NCBI GenBank assembly: GCA_020050695.1
Contig: JAGVKI010000262.1
Span: 1-8,237 of the forward strand
Length of the DNA: 8,237 nt
Source of the DNA: Alphaproteobacteria bacterium
GTDB lineage: Bacteria > Pseudomonadota > Alphaproteobacteria > Rickettsiales > SXRF01
Direction: 5' to 3'
Shown: in pieces, positions 1 to 7,719 of the stretch
How positions within the stretch are numbered: position 1 is the first letter of the stretch
Layout of the letters: each line of letters begins with the position of its first letter
Made by a program: the position numbers and the translations under genes
Notes under the pieces: generated by a model
What the model saw: the letters and a program-made list of their open reading frames with translations, nothing else
Told to the model about the DNA's origin: nothing
The model's database searches: none

Positions 1-1854
1 AGCCAGGTGCTGCGTATATTCGGAAAGTATTTCGTTCTGGGTATTGCGTTCCAGCGTTGTGCGTACTTCAGCTAGTGCTTCACGCAGTTTTGGATCGCTA
101 TCAATCGAAGGCATCGCAATGACGCGGTTAACTACAGCAATAATATATTCGCCCTTTTCCAGCGGGTAGGCCTGAGTGGACTTGCCCGGAGCCTGCAGGA
201 ACGCTTCATCCACCAGTGCGGGCGGCAGTGTGATCTGACCAGCCGTGCGTGTGCTGCGCTTCATAGTAACGTCGCCGGTAGCAGAAAGGCCATACTGGCC
301 GATCGCGCTATTGCGGCCAGCTTCGCTGCTGAATTTAGTGGCAATGGATTTAGCAAGTTCGCCCAGGCGGCGTCCGCGTTCTTCCTGCTGCCAGCTGGAA
401 ACTACCAGGCCGCGCACTTCATCGAGTGTGCGTTTGCGTTCAGCAATGATGCTGTCCACCTGAACGATATAATATTTTCCGCCCTTGGATGCGACCAGGG
501 ACGATTGTGAGCGCTCATCGGTTTTAAACGCGGTCTCTACGAACTTATCAAGATCCGGCAGGTCACGTGCAGGGGTGCCATCGAGCTTCACGCCCTGCTT
601 GTTAATAGGGCCAGCGGTTGAAACGGAAAGGCCAAGCGTCTTAGCTGCTTCCTGAAGGGTGCTGCCAGCAGCGAGTGAATCTTCCAGCTTGTTGGCCAGA
701 CGGCTCTGCGCGTCGTCAGCATTGCGCTGCGCGAGTTCACGCTCCAGTGATGGGCGCGCTTCTTCAAATGGTAGCACTGCAGGCGGCTCAATCGAAGTGA
801 CGCGGAAAATATGCCAGCCAAACGGGCTTTGTACGGGGTCGGTATAACCGCCTACTGGCAGGCCGAACACCATGTCGGCGGCATTTTCGATCACCGAGTT
901 GCGGCCAATTTTGCCAAGCGAGATACCGTTCTTATTTATAATGTCTGTTTCATTGGCAACCTGCTCAAAGGGCTTTCCGCCTTTGAGTAATGCTTCTGCT
1001 TTGCGTGCTTTTTCTTCCGATACATACAGCAGCTGTTCTACGGTGCGGCGTTCAGGGCGTTTAAATTCATCGCCGCGCTCACGGTATGCCTTGCGCAGTT
1101 CATCTTCAGTTACGGTGGTTTTCGCGCGGATGTCGTCAGCCGTGATTACAACATAGCTGAGGTTGCGATATTCCGGCGCAGTAAACTGCCCTGAATGCAG
1201 AGTAAAATAGTCGTTGATGGTTTTGCTGTCAGGCTGCGCCACATCATTTACCAGTGAAGGCGGAAGCACGTAAAGTGAGGTGTGACGCTGTTCTTCGCGC
1301 GCTGCCAGCAAGGTCTTTGCAGCAATATCCGGTGATTTGATATTGGCAAGCAGCGTGGTGATCAGCAGGTCGGTCGCCATGTCTTTGCGCAGCTGGTTGA
1401 CGTAGGTTTTTTCCGAAATATTGCTGTTCTGGAGCATGGCTTCGAAATGGCCTTTGTCAAAATTGCCCTTCTTATCCTGAAATGCCGGGTTGCTGCGGAT
1501 CTGGCGCACAACGTCCGTATCGCTGGGCATCAGGCCAAGGTTTTCACCTTCCATGGCCAGGAGTTTCTGGCTGATCAGCTTCTGCAATACCTGCATGTGC
1601 AGGTTGGTCATGCGGATCATTTCTGGGGTGAAGTGATCGCCCATGACACGGCGCATGCCTTCAACGGCGCGCTTAAGTTCAGCGTCGAATTCACGTGCCT
1701 GGATACTGCTGTCTCCCACTGTGGCAATGGCCGAGTTGCTGCCAGTCTGGCGCACCATATCGTCTATCCCCCAAATGGCGAAGGACAGGATAAGCATGAT
1801 TAGCATGACTTTCGCCGCGAAACTGCCAGCGAGGGATCTAAACGCGTTGAGCAT
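1..1854 (-). CDS. ppiD: Peptidyl-prolyl cis-trans isomerase D (PpiD/SurA-type, membrane-anchored), 3' end cut by window edge
   Basis: I read 618 codons on the minus strand from an ATG at 1854 to base 1 with no stop; an in-frame TAA three codons upstream makes this the first possible ATG. Residues 1-14 are a short basic N-terminus and 15-30 one hydrophobic segment (VMLIMLILSFAIWGI), the usual inner-membrane anchor of PpiD, with the rest in the periplasm. Residues ~37-190 match the SurA/PpiD N-terminal chaperone region. Residues ~268-355 form a parvulin domain with ISLGKIGRN and FGWHIFRV. The first conserved parvulin His is replaced by Gln (VEQLLYVS, Q274) while the C-terminal His (H348) remains, so isomerase activity is doubtful and a chaperone role for newly exported proteins is more likely. 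The family is usually about 620-640 residues, so only a short tail should be missing. Upstream of the ATG I see no good ribosome binding site. It is transcribed divergently from tpiA. Confidence 0.93.
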   Translation of the reverse strand, partial: MLNAFRSLAGSFAAKVMLIMLILSFAIWGIDDMVRQTGSNSAIATVGDSSIQAREFDAELKRAVEGMRRVMGDHFTPEMIRMTNLHMQVLQKLISQKLLAMEGENLGLMPSDTDVVRQIRSNPAFQDKKGNFDKGHFEAMLQNSNISEKTYVNQLRKDMATDLLITTLLANIKSPDIAAKTLLAAREEQRHTSLYVLPPSLVNDVAQPDSKTINDYFTLHSGQFTAPEYRNLSYVVITADDIRAKTTVTEDELRKAYRERGDEFKRPERRTVEQLLYVSEEKARKAEALLKGGKPFEQVANETDIINKNGISLGKIGRNSVIENAADMVFGLPVGGYTDPVQSPFGWHIFRVTSIEPPAVLPFEEARPSLERELAQRNADDAQSRLANKLEDSLAAGSTLQEAAKTLGLSVSTAGPINKQGVKLDGTPARDLPDLDKFVETAFKTDERSQSSLVASKGGKYYIVQVDSIIAERKRTLDEVRGLVVSSWQQEERGRRLGELAKSIATKFSSEAGRNSAIGQYGLSATGDVTMKRSTRTAGQITLPPALVDEAFLQAPGKSTQAYPLEKGEYIIAVVNRVIAMPSIDSDPKLREALAEVRTTLERNTQNEILSEYTQHLA

Positions 1855-1951
1855 TTTGGTTTAAGTTCTTGAATAAGTGATTTTTACTGCTGGAGAATTA
1901 CACGACAAATCAAGATTGTAAAAGGTTTTTTGATAGGATAGACCATATCCT
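1855..1951. promoter_or_regulatory. Divergent intergenic region between ppiD and tpiA
   Basis: This 97-bp AT-rich gap separates two divergent genes and must hold both start regions unless transcription enters from elsewhere. Towards tpiA, TTGAAT (1869-1874) and GAGAAT (1893-1898) with an 18-bp spacer are a weak sigma-70-like pair with four of six consensus matches each. Towards ppiD no pair is convincing. The right end carries the inverted repeat described separately. Promoter placement is inference only. Confidence 0.35.
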
Positions 1952-1953
1952 AT
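1933..1953 (+). repeat. Perfect 8-bp inverted repeat over the tpiA ribosome binding site and start codon
   Basis: ATAGGATA (1933-1940), loop gacca (1941-1945) and TATCCTAT (1946-1953) are exact reverse complements. The left arm contains the only Shine-Dalgarno-like sequence (AGGA, 1935-1938), and the right arm includes the first two bases of the tpiA ATG (1952-1954). As RNA it could form a hairpin hiding both the ribosome site and the start codon; as DNA it could be an operator. The repeat is seen directly; the regulatory role is inference. Confidence 0.6.
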
Positions 1954-2692
1954 GAAAAAACTGGTAGTCGCTAATTGGAAAATGTATGGCCAGCCTGCAA
2001 TGGCAAGGCAGCTGGCAGCCGCTGTGGTACAGCAGGCAGCGCAAACATCTGCGGCCAGCGTAGTGATGTGCCCGCCAGCCATTTTAGTGGCTGATATTGC
2101 CAAATCACTTGATAATCAAATGGTTGCTGTGGGCGGGCAGGATTGCCATGCCGACGCTGAAGGTGCGCATACCGGTGATATAAGCGCCGTGATGCTCAAG
2201 GATGCAGGTTGCAGCCATGTCATTGTGGGGCACTCTGAGCGCCGCACTAACCATGGCGAAACCAGCGCGCAGGTAAATGCAAAAGCGGCCCGCGCCATTG
2301 TCTCTGGCCTTATCCCTATTATATGTATTGGTGAAACACTCGCTGAGCGCGAAAAAGGTGAAGCCGAAGCAGTTGTGGGCGCACAGCTGCGTCAGTCCAT
2401 ACCCGATAGCGCCGCTCAGGGCAATTTTGTGCTTGCATATGAGCCGGTTTGGGCTATTGGTTCTGGGAAAACCCCGACCACGGACGACATAAGGCAGATG
2501 CACCGATATATAGTATCTGTGGCATCTGAACGCACAGGCGTTGCGCCTGCTGCGGTAGCTGTGCTTTATGGCGGTTCGGTCAAGGCGGCAAATGCCAAAG
2601 ACATTATGGCTACCGAAGCGGTTGCAGGTGTTCTGGTGGGCGGCGCGTCCTTGAAAGCAGACGAATTTTGCAGCATTATTGCTGCGGCATGA
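1952..2692 (+). CDS. tpiA: Triosephosphate isomerase
   Basis: A complete 246-residue protein, normal for bacterial TIM (about 250). This cytosolic glycolytic/gluconeogenic enzyme interconverts dihydroxyacetone phosphate and glyceraldehyde 3-phosphate. The catalytic set is intact: N8 and K10 in ANWKMYG, H94 in IVGHSERR, and E164 in AYEPVWAIGSGKTPT, which runs into the flexible loop. Phosphate-binding residues are present at YGGSVKAAN (206-214) and VLVGGAS (227-233). A Tyr stands where the common NWKMNG motif has a second Asn; this position is not catalytic. The ATG is chosen because the protein then begins at the first beta strand (KKLVVANWK). The putative ribosome site AGGA lies 13 bases upstream, rather far, and sits inside the inverted repeat. 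It is the first gene of the plus-strand cluster, 47 bp ahead of secG. Confidence 0.97.
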   Translation: MKKLVVANWKMYGQPAMARQLAAAVVQQAAQTSAASVVMCPPAILVADIAKSLDNQMVAVGGQDCHADAEGAHTGDISAVMLKDAGCSHVIVGHSERRTNHGETSAQVNAKAARAIVSGLIPIICIGETLAEREKGEAEAVVGAQLRQSIPDSAAQGNFVLAYEPVWAIGSGKTPTTDDIRQMHRYIVSVASERTGVAPAAVAVLYGGSVKAANAKDIMATEAVAGVLVGGASLKADEFCSIIAAA

Positions 2693-2706
2693 ATAATACA
2701 CAACCC

Positions 2707-2726
2707 GCCTGCCTGCGCAGGCTGGC
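2707..2726. repeat. GC-rich near-perfect 20-bp palindrome between tpiA and secG
   Basis: GCCTGCCTGCGCAGGCTGGC pairs with itself over 10 bp with one mismatch (T2710 against T2723), and its centre GCCTGCGCAGGC is a perfect 12-bp palindrome. It fills much of the 47-bp tpiA-secG gap and ends just before the secG ribosome site. No T-run follows, so it is not a standard intrinsic terminator. Candidates are a REP-like dispersed repeat, an mRNA-stabilising or processing hairpin, or a protein site. Confidence 0.5.
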
Positions 2727-2739
2727 AAGAGAGGCATAA

Positions 2740-4763
<2,024 letters not shown>

Positions 4764-4773
4764 GGTTACTGTC

Positions 4774-5445
4774 ATGACATCCCAGCCCAAGCAGGTCGTG
4801 CAACGATTACTCAGCCGCCCTGCGGCTGAGGACATAATGTTTGGCCATTGGCTGGAGACTGAATTTCCCAAAGCAGTGGAATTTATACAGAATAAGTACC
4901 AGATGGAATCGCGCGAAGTGCGCGGCCAGCTGGCGCAGGAATATAACCTGCCTGGGCTACGTCAGCAGATGGGCAGCGCCGAATTTGCAGCGGCTTTTAA
5001 TGAACTTCACAATAATGTAGAACTGCTGCAAGAGAATGAAGATGATATTGCCATACGCTACAAGATTGAGGCGCTGAATAGCTACTATCGGCGGTTTAAT
5101 GAAATAGGCGATATGCAAACCCAGATGCAGCACGACATTTTGCCAGAACTTCAAGGCATCGCAAAAGGCCAGATCACTGAACTGGACCCAACGCGTATTG
5201 TAAATATGTTCAGAAGCTACGCTTCTATTTCCGCGCGTTTGCGAAATGAAACCCCCGAAAGCCTGCAGCCGCAAAATGGGCAGAAGCTATATGACGCATT
5301 TGCACAGGACATGAAAGAACTGATAAGCTATGCTCAACGGACGAATGGGCAGAAAAAGAGCGTGCAAGCCCTTGCGCCCGCGGAGAGCCACGCAGAAGGC
5401 GTGCAGCACCGAAACCGTATAGAAGATTACTGGAGACAACGTTAA
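4774..5445 (+). CDS. Uncharacterised helical protein encoded between pyrG and kdsA
   Basis: A 223-residue protein that I do not recognise. It has no signal peptide or membrane segment and looks cytosolic and mostly alpha-helical. Residues ~65-130 are rich in Glu, Gln, Leu and Asn with a possible coiled-coil pattern ([17 protein letters not shown], then [18 protein letters not shown]). Residues ~160-215 look disordered (Gln, Ala, Ser, Lys), and the end is basic ([12 protein letters not shown]). Its last base is the first base of the kdsA ATG (TAATG), so translation of the two is probably coupled, and it starts 10 bp after pyrG. The first ATG has AAGG (4762-4765) eight bases upstream. An alternative ATG at 4837 (residue 22) has a better-spaced GAGG (4828-4831), which would give 202 residues. 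Conserved position and length support a real gene; function is unknown. Confidence 0.75.
   Translation: MTSQPKQVVQRLLSRPAAEDIMFGHWLETEFPKAVEFIQNKYQMESREVRGQLAQEYNLPGLRQQMGSAEFAAAFNELHNNVELLQENEDDIAIRYKIEALNSYYRRFNEIGDMQTQMQHDILPELQGIAKGQITELDPTRIVNMFRSYASISARLRNETPESLQPQNGQKLYDAFAQDMKELISYAQRTNGQKKSVQALAPAESHAEGVQHRNRIEDYWRQR
4810..4830 (+). repeat. Perfect 9-bp stem-loop early in the 223-residue gene
   Basis: CTCAGCCGC (4810-4818), loop cct (4819-4821) and GCGGCTGAG (4822-4830) are exact reverse complements, giving a stable GC-rich hairpin. No U-run follows, so it is not a classical terminator. Its right arm overlaps GAGG (4828-4831), the ribosome site of the alternative ATG at 4837. If that downstream start is the true one, the hairpin lies in the pyrG-to-next-gene spacer and would mask its ribosome site. 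Confidence 0.6.
4899..4916 (+). repeat. 18-bp exact direct repeat, copy 1 (in the 223-residue gene)
   Basis: CCAGATGGAATCGCGCGA occurs here and again at 5525-5542 in kdsA, in the same reading phase. Here it encodes QMESRE at residues 43-48 of the uncharacterised protein. Identity ends after 18 bases on both sides. Confidence 0.7.
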
Positions 5446-6275
5446 TGGCTGAGACGCGTCATATTCGTATTGGTAACGTAACCATTGGTAATGATCTGCC
5501 ATTGGTATTGATTGCTGGTCCCTGCCAGATGGAATCGCGCGACCACGCATTCTTCATGGTGGAAAAACTGCTGAAAATAACGCAGAAACTCAATATTCCG
5601 CTGATTTATAAATCGTCGTATGACAAGGCAAACCGTACCAGTATCAGTGGTAAGCGCGGCATTGGCTTGCTTAAAGCACTGCCGGTATTTGATGAAATAC
5701 GCCAGCAGTTTGGTATTCCAGTGCTTACCGATGTGCATACCGAAGAACAGTGTGAAGTGGTTGCGCCGCATGTAGACGTATTACAGATTCCTGCGTTCCT
5801 TTGCCGTCAGACGGACATGCTGCTTGCCGCCGCTAAAACCGGCAAAGCCATCAACATCAAAAAAGGCCAGTTCCTTGCACCATGGGATATGAACAACGTG
5901 GTGGCGAAAATGGATTATGCGGGTAACTCGAACGTACTGCTTACCGAGCGCGGTGCCAGCTTTGGCTATAATACGCTTGTGTCGGACATGCGCTCGCTGC
6001 CTATTATGGCGGAAACGGGATGCCCGGTGATTTTTGATGCCACCCATAGTGTCCAGCAACCAGGCGGGCAGGGCGGTGCTTCAGGCGGCCAGCGCCAGTA
6101 TGTTGCGACGCTTTCTAAAGCCGCCGTGGCGGTAGGGGTTGCGGGCGTATTCATGGAAACGCATGAAGATCCTGACAATGCGCCTTCTGACGGGCCATGC
6201 ATGATGGTGCTTGATGATATGGAAGGGCTGCTGACCCTGCTTAAAGAATATGACCGCCTGGCGAAATCACTCTAA
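5445..6275 (+). CDS. kdsA: 2-dehydro-3-deoxyphosphooctonate aldolase (KDO-8-phosphate synthase)
   Basis: A complete 276-residue cytosolic enzyme that condenses phosphoenolpyruvate with arabinose 5-phosphate to KDO-8-phosphate, the first committed step to the LPS inner-core sugar KDO. Motifs in order are [12 protein letters not shown] (22-33), [11 protein letters not shown] (56-66), [10 protein letters not shown] (115-124), [15 protein letters not shown] (139-153), [15 protein letters not shown] (170-184), [12 protein letters not shown] (197-208) and VFMETHEDP (235-243). C27, H201, E238 and D249 match the spacing of the metal ligands of Aquifex KdsA (C11, H185, E222, D233), so this is the metal-dependent class, unlike E. 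coli KdsA, which has Asn at the Cys position. The ATG overlaps the preceding stop by one base (TAATG). The end is only 12 bp from the stop of a convergent gene, with no visible terminator between them. Confidence 0.97.
   Translation: MAETRHIRIGNVTIGNDLPLVLIAGPCQMESRDHAFFMVEKLLKITQKLNIPLIYKSSYDKANRTSISGKRGIGLLKALPVFDEIRQQFGIPVLTDVHTEEQCEVVAPHVDVLQIPAFLCRQTDMLLAAAKTGKAINIKKGQFLAPWDMNNVVAKMDYAGNSNVLLTERGASFGYNTLVSDMRSLPIMAETGCPVIFDATHSVQQPGGQGGASGGQRQYVATLSKAAVAVGVAGVFMETHEDPDNAPSDGPCMMVLDDMEGLLTLLKEYDRLAKSL
5525..5542 (+). repeat. 18-bp exact direct repeat, copy 2 (in kdsA)
   Basis: This is the second copy of the sequence at 4899-4916. It encodes QMESRD (residues 28-33), part of the conserved GPCxxES substrate/metal motif of KdsA, in the same codon phase as copy 1. 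Confidence 0.7.
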
Positions 6276-6287
6276 CGCTAAATTGTT

Positions 6288-6830
6288 CTAACGCGCTAGT
6301 TCGTCCGTTTGCTGTGGCTGCGCAACGCGAGGGTGGGGCTTTCGTACTACCGACAGATACTGCCCATACTCGTTCATGTAGCCTGTTGCTGCATGGTTCA
6401 GGTTGCTGGCGGTAGCTTCTATTTCCGGCGCACCGGGCGTGACAACATAATTCCCATAATCGCGCATAAACGCATCACAATGATCCGATAACATAGCCAG
6501 ATGCGCTTTGGGATCGAATTTAGTGGCGGCAGTGCGTGCAACAAAACTGGCGCGCTGGGCAAAGTGTTCGATATAGCGGTTTGCTGCATCCATGATGCGC
6601 TGGCCATGCTGCTGCAGGCCTTGCGTGAGAGGTATATTCTCTGGGTGAATCATGTCAAATGCACCGTCCATGCCGGTCGCTTTTAGTGCGGCATCGCGCA
6701 GCACTTCGGCAGGCCGCACCATTTCTTTTTGTGCAGTGGCCTCGCGCATTTCCGCGATAATCAGATTTTCCGCTGATGTATCGTCAGCTATATCTGAGGA
6801 AGCATTTGCAGCAATAGTGGTGTTGTTCAT
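6288..6830 (-). CDS. Uncharacterised 180-residue protein, convergent with kdsA
   Basis: I do not recognise this protein. From the ATG at 6830 it is 180 residues, with no signal peptide or transmembrane segment. Residues 1-20 are polar and probably disordered; ~22-55 and ~70-128 look helical and amphipathic (e.g. AANRYIEHFAQRASFVART, 82-100). Residues 143-161 hold an Asn/Tyr-rich stretch (NLNHAATGYMNEYGQYLS), and the tail is Pro/Gln-rich. The look is faintly phasin-like but there is no diagnostic motif. The frame stays open upstream to a TTG at 6887, but that start would lie inside the preceding gene, so ATG is preferred. There is no strong ribosome site, which suggests coupling to the 161-residue gene 25 bp upstream on the same strand. 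The two are probably one operon. Its stop lies 12 bp from the kdsA stop. Confidence 0.7.
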   Translation of the reverse strand: MNNTTIAANASSDIADDTSAENLIIAEMREATAQKEMVRPAEVLRDAALKATGMDGAFDMIHPENIPLTQGLQQHGQRIMDAANRYIEHFAQRASFVARTAATKFDPKAHLAMLSDHCDAFMRDYGNYVVTPGAPEIEATASNLNHAATGYMNEYGQYLSVVRKPHPRVAQPQQTDELAR

Positions 6831-6838
6831 GTGTGTAA

Positions 6839-6859
6839 TTACGTGTGATCCAGATTCAT
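6839..6859 (-). other. Possible 6-codon minicistron linking the two minus-strand genes
   Basis: An ATG at 6859-6857 overlaps the TGA stop of the 161-residue gene (ATGA), encodes MNLDHT and stops at TAA 6841-6839. Eight bases later comes the ATG of the 180-residue gene, which lacks a clear ribosome site. A ribosome finishing the upstream gene could restart here and then again. This geometry is seen; its use is speculation, and such short frames arise easily by chance. Confidence 0.2.
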
Positions 6860-7341
6860 GCCTGTTCCAAGCTTTTATAACTGGCAAGGAATGACTGCAA
6901 GGCAGTTTCTAAAATGCGCCTGCGGCTATCTAAGTGTTTTTCATGCGCCGTAGCCAGTACACCGCGGCATTCATCGAGCGCCTGACGGCAGACCTGCGCC
7001 AGCGTATCCAGCGGGTTTTCCATCACCGGGTGCAGTACGGACTCATCATCCTCGCGCCTGCGGTAATGGTAGTGAAATTTGCGCGGGCCTTTGCATTCAG
7101 CCAGTGCCAGCGATAGCGGGGTTACGCTGTTCTGGAAACGCTGTTCCCAGTAAAGGCTTTCGGTGTTTTCAGATTCCAGCGAAGGCGGCGCATCGAGTAT
7201 CAATGCGCAGGCATCTTCGAGTTGCAATAATGCCTGTTCAAATGCATGACTTTGCTCACCCGTATTTTCTATAGCGGGAGCCTGGTCTTTTGATGAAGCG
7301 GGTTGCTTTTTTTTAGATTTCGTGCCAACAGGAGTGCTCAT
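6856..7341 (-). CDS. Uncharacterised 161-residue protein
   Basis: An unrecognised protein with a complete frame. The ATG at 7341 has GGAG (7354-7351) nine bases upstream, the clearest ribosome site among the unknown genes here. Residues 1-30 are a Lys/Ser/Gln-rich, probably disordered start (KSKKKQP). Residues ~33-50 are a predicted helix (FEQALLQLEDACALILD), 88-97 a striking His/Tyr/Arg cluster (KFHYHYRRRE), and ~112-160 a second long helical region. Cysteines are at 45, 83, 118 and 125, without metal-site spacing. There is no export signal, so it is likely cytosolic; the basic/aromatic patch could touch nucleic acid or another charged partner, but that is conjecture. It is the first gene of a two-gene minus-strand unit and diverges from the secreted-protein gene at 7393. 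Confidence 0.75.
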   Translation of the reverse strand: MSTPVGTKSKKKQPASSKDQAPAIENTGEQSHAFEQALLQLEDACALILDAPPSLESENTESLYWEQRFQNSVTPLSLALAECKGPRKFHYHYRRREDDESVLHPVMENPLDTLAQVCRQALDECRGVLATAHEKHLDSRRRILETALQSFLASYKSLEQA

Positions 7342-7392
7342 AAGAAGTATCTCCGCGTGTTGTTATCCTATTCATTCAACTATAGGCTCAAA
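7342..7392. promoter_or_regulatory. Short divergent intergenic region with the TATCCTAT motif
   Basis: Fifty-one bases separate two divergent start codons. The gap contains TATCCTAT (7364-7371), the same 8-mer found as the right arm of the inverted repeat at the tpiA start. It also contains CCTAT (7367-7371), ten bases, then ATAGG (7382-7386), an inverted repeat whose right half supplies the AGG ribosome site of the 7393 gene. No convincing -35/-10 pair is visible on either strand. A shared promoter or operator here is inference. Confidence 0.35.
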
Positions 7393-7719
7393 ATGACAAA
7401 GACTCCAGAACATATCCCCGCAATTGCAAAAATTACCCGTATTCTCCTGATGTTTTGCGCGCTTAGTGCTGTGCCCATGACCGTGCATGCGGCAGGGGTT
7501 ATTAACCTTACCGAACAGGACAAACAGCTGGAAATACGCACTGGTGATGGCTTCGTGCCTGTTACGATTCCTGCCTGGCGTACTGTGTTTTTTCCGGGAA
7601 AAGTGAAGGTGCGTTTTTTAGAGCGTGAAGTATTTATTGAACATCACGAGGAATATGCTATCTGGCCTGATAATTCTTTTGGCCCGCAGCGCCGCTATCG
7701 CCATTTAAAAGGCATGTAG
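7393..7719 (+). CDS. Small predicted secreted/periplasmic protein, function unknown
   Basis: A 108-residue protein from the ATG at 7393, with AGG (7384-7386) six bases upstream. Residues 1-33 form a Sec-type signal peptide: basic residues K13 and R16, a hydrophobic core (ILLMFCALSAV) and a likely cleavage after VHA (31-33). There is no lipobox at the Cys. The mature part of about 75 residues is rich in Val, Phe, Arg and His, looks beta-stranded (VPVTIPAWRTVFF, KVKVRFLEREVFIEHH) and ends in a basic stretch (PQRRYRHLKGM). I know no family for it. The frame extends upstream to a TTG at 7303, but that would overlap the divergent gene and spoil the signal peptide. It lies 44 bp ahead of eno. Confidence 0.7.
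   Translation: MTKTPEHIPAIAKITRILLMFCALSAVPMTVHAAGVINLTEQDKQLEIRTGDGFVPVTIPAWRTVFFPGKVKVRFLEREVFIEHHEEYAIWPDNSFGPQRRYRHLKGM

Noticed and set aside
1447..1803. 118-codon plus-strand frame, and smaller plus-strand frames at 245-1156
   Set aside because: All are antisense to ppiD, which reads through without interruption as a well-matched family member.
2105..2737. 210-codon minus-strand frame
   Set aside because: Antisense to tpiA, with no motif and a His/Cys/Arg-rich composition; a shadow frame.
6271..6294. Possible bidirectional terminator between kdsA and the convergent gene
   Set aside because: Only a direct repeat TCTAACGC (6271-6278 and 6287-6294) is present. There is no inverted repeat followed by a T-run on either strand.
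6831..6887. Upstream TTG start extending the 180-residue protein to 199 residues
   Set aside because: It would lie 32 bases inside the preceding gene, has no supporting ribosome site, and adds a sequence unlike the rest of the protein. ATG at 6830 is preferred, though coupling could allow otherwise.
7307..7314. Run of eight T (A AAA AAG slippery sequence in the 161-residue gene, minus strand)
   Set aside because: The heptamer is in the correct phase for -1 slippage, but the -1 frame stops after about 16 codons, so it yields only a short truncated product. No stimulatory structure is evident; it simply encodes a Lys-rich start.
7303..7392. Upstream TTG start for the small secreted protein
   Set aside because: It would overlap the start of the divergent gene by 39 bp and place about 30 residues before an otherwise normal signal peptide.
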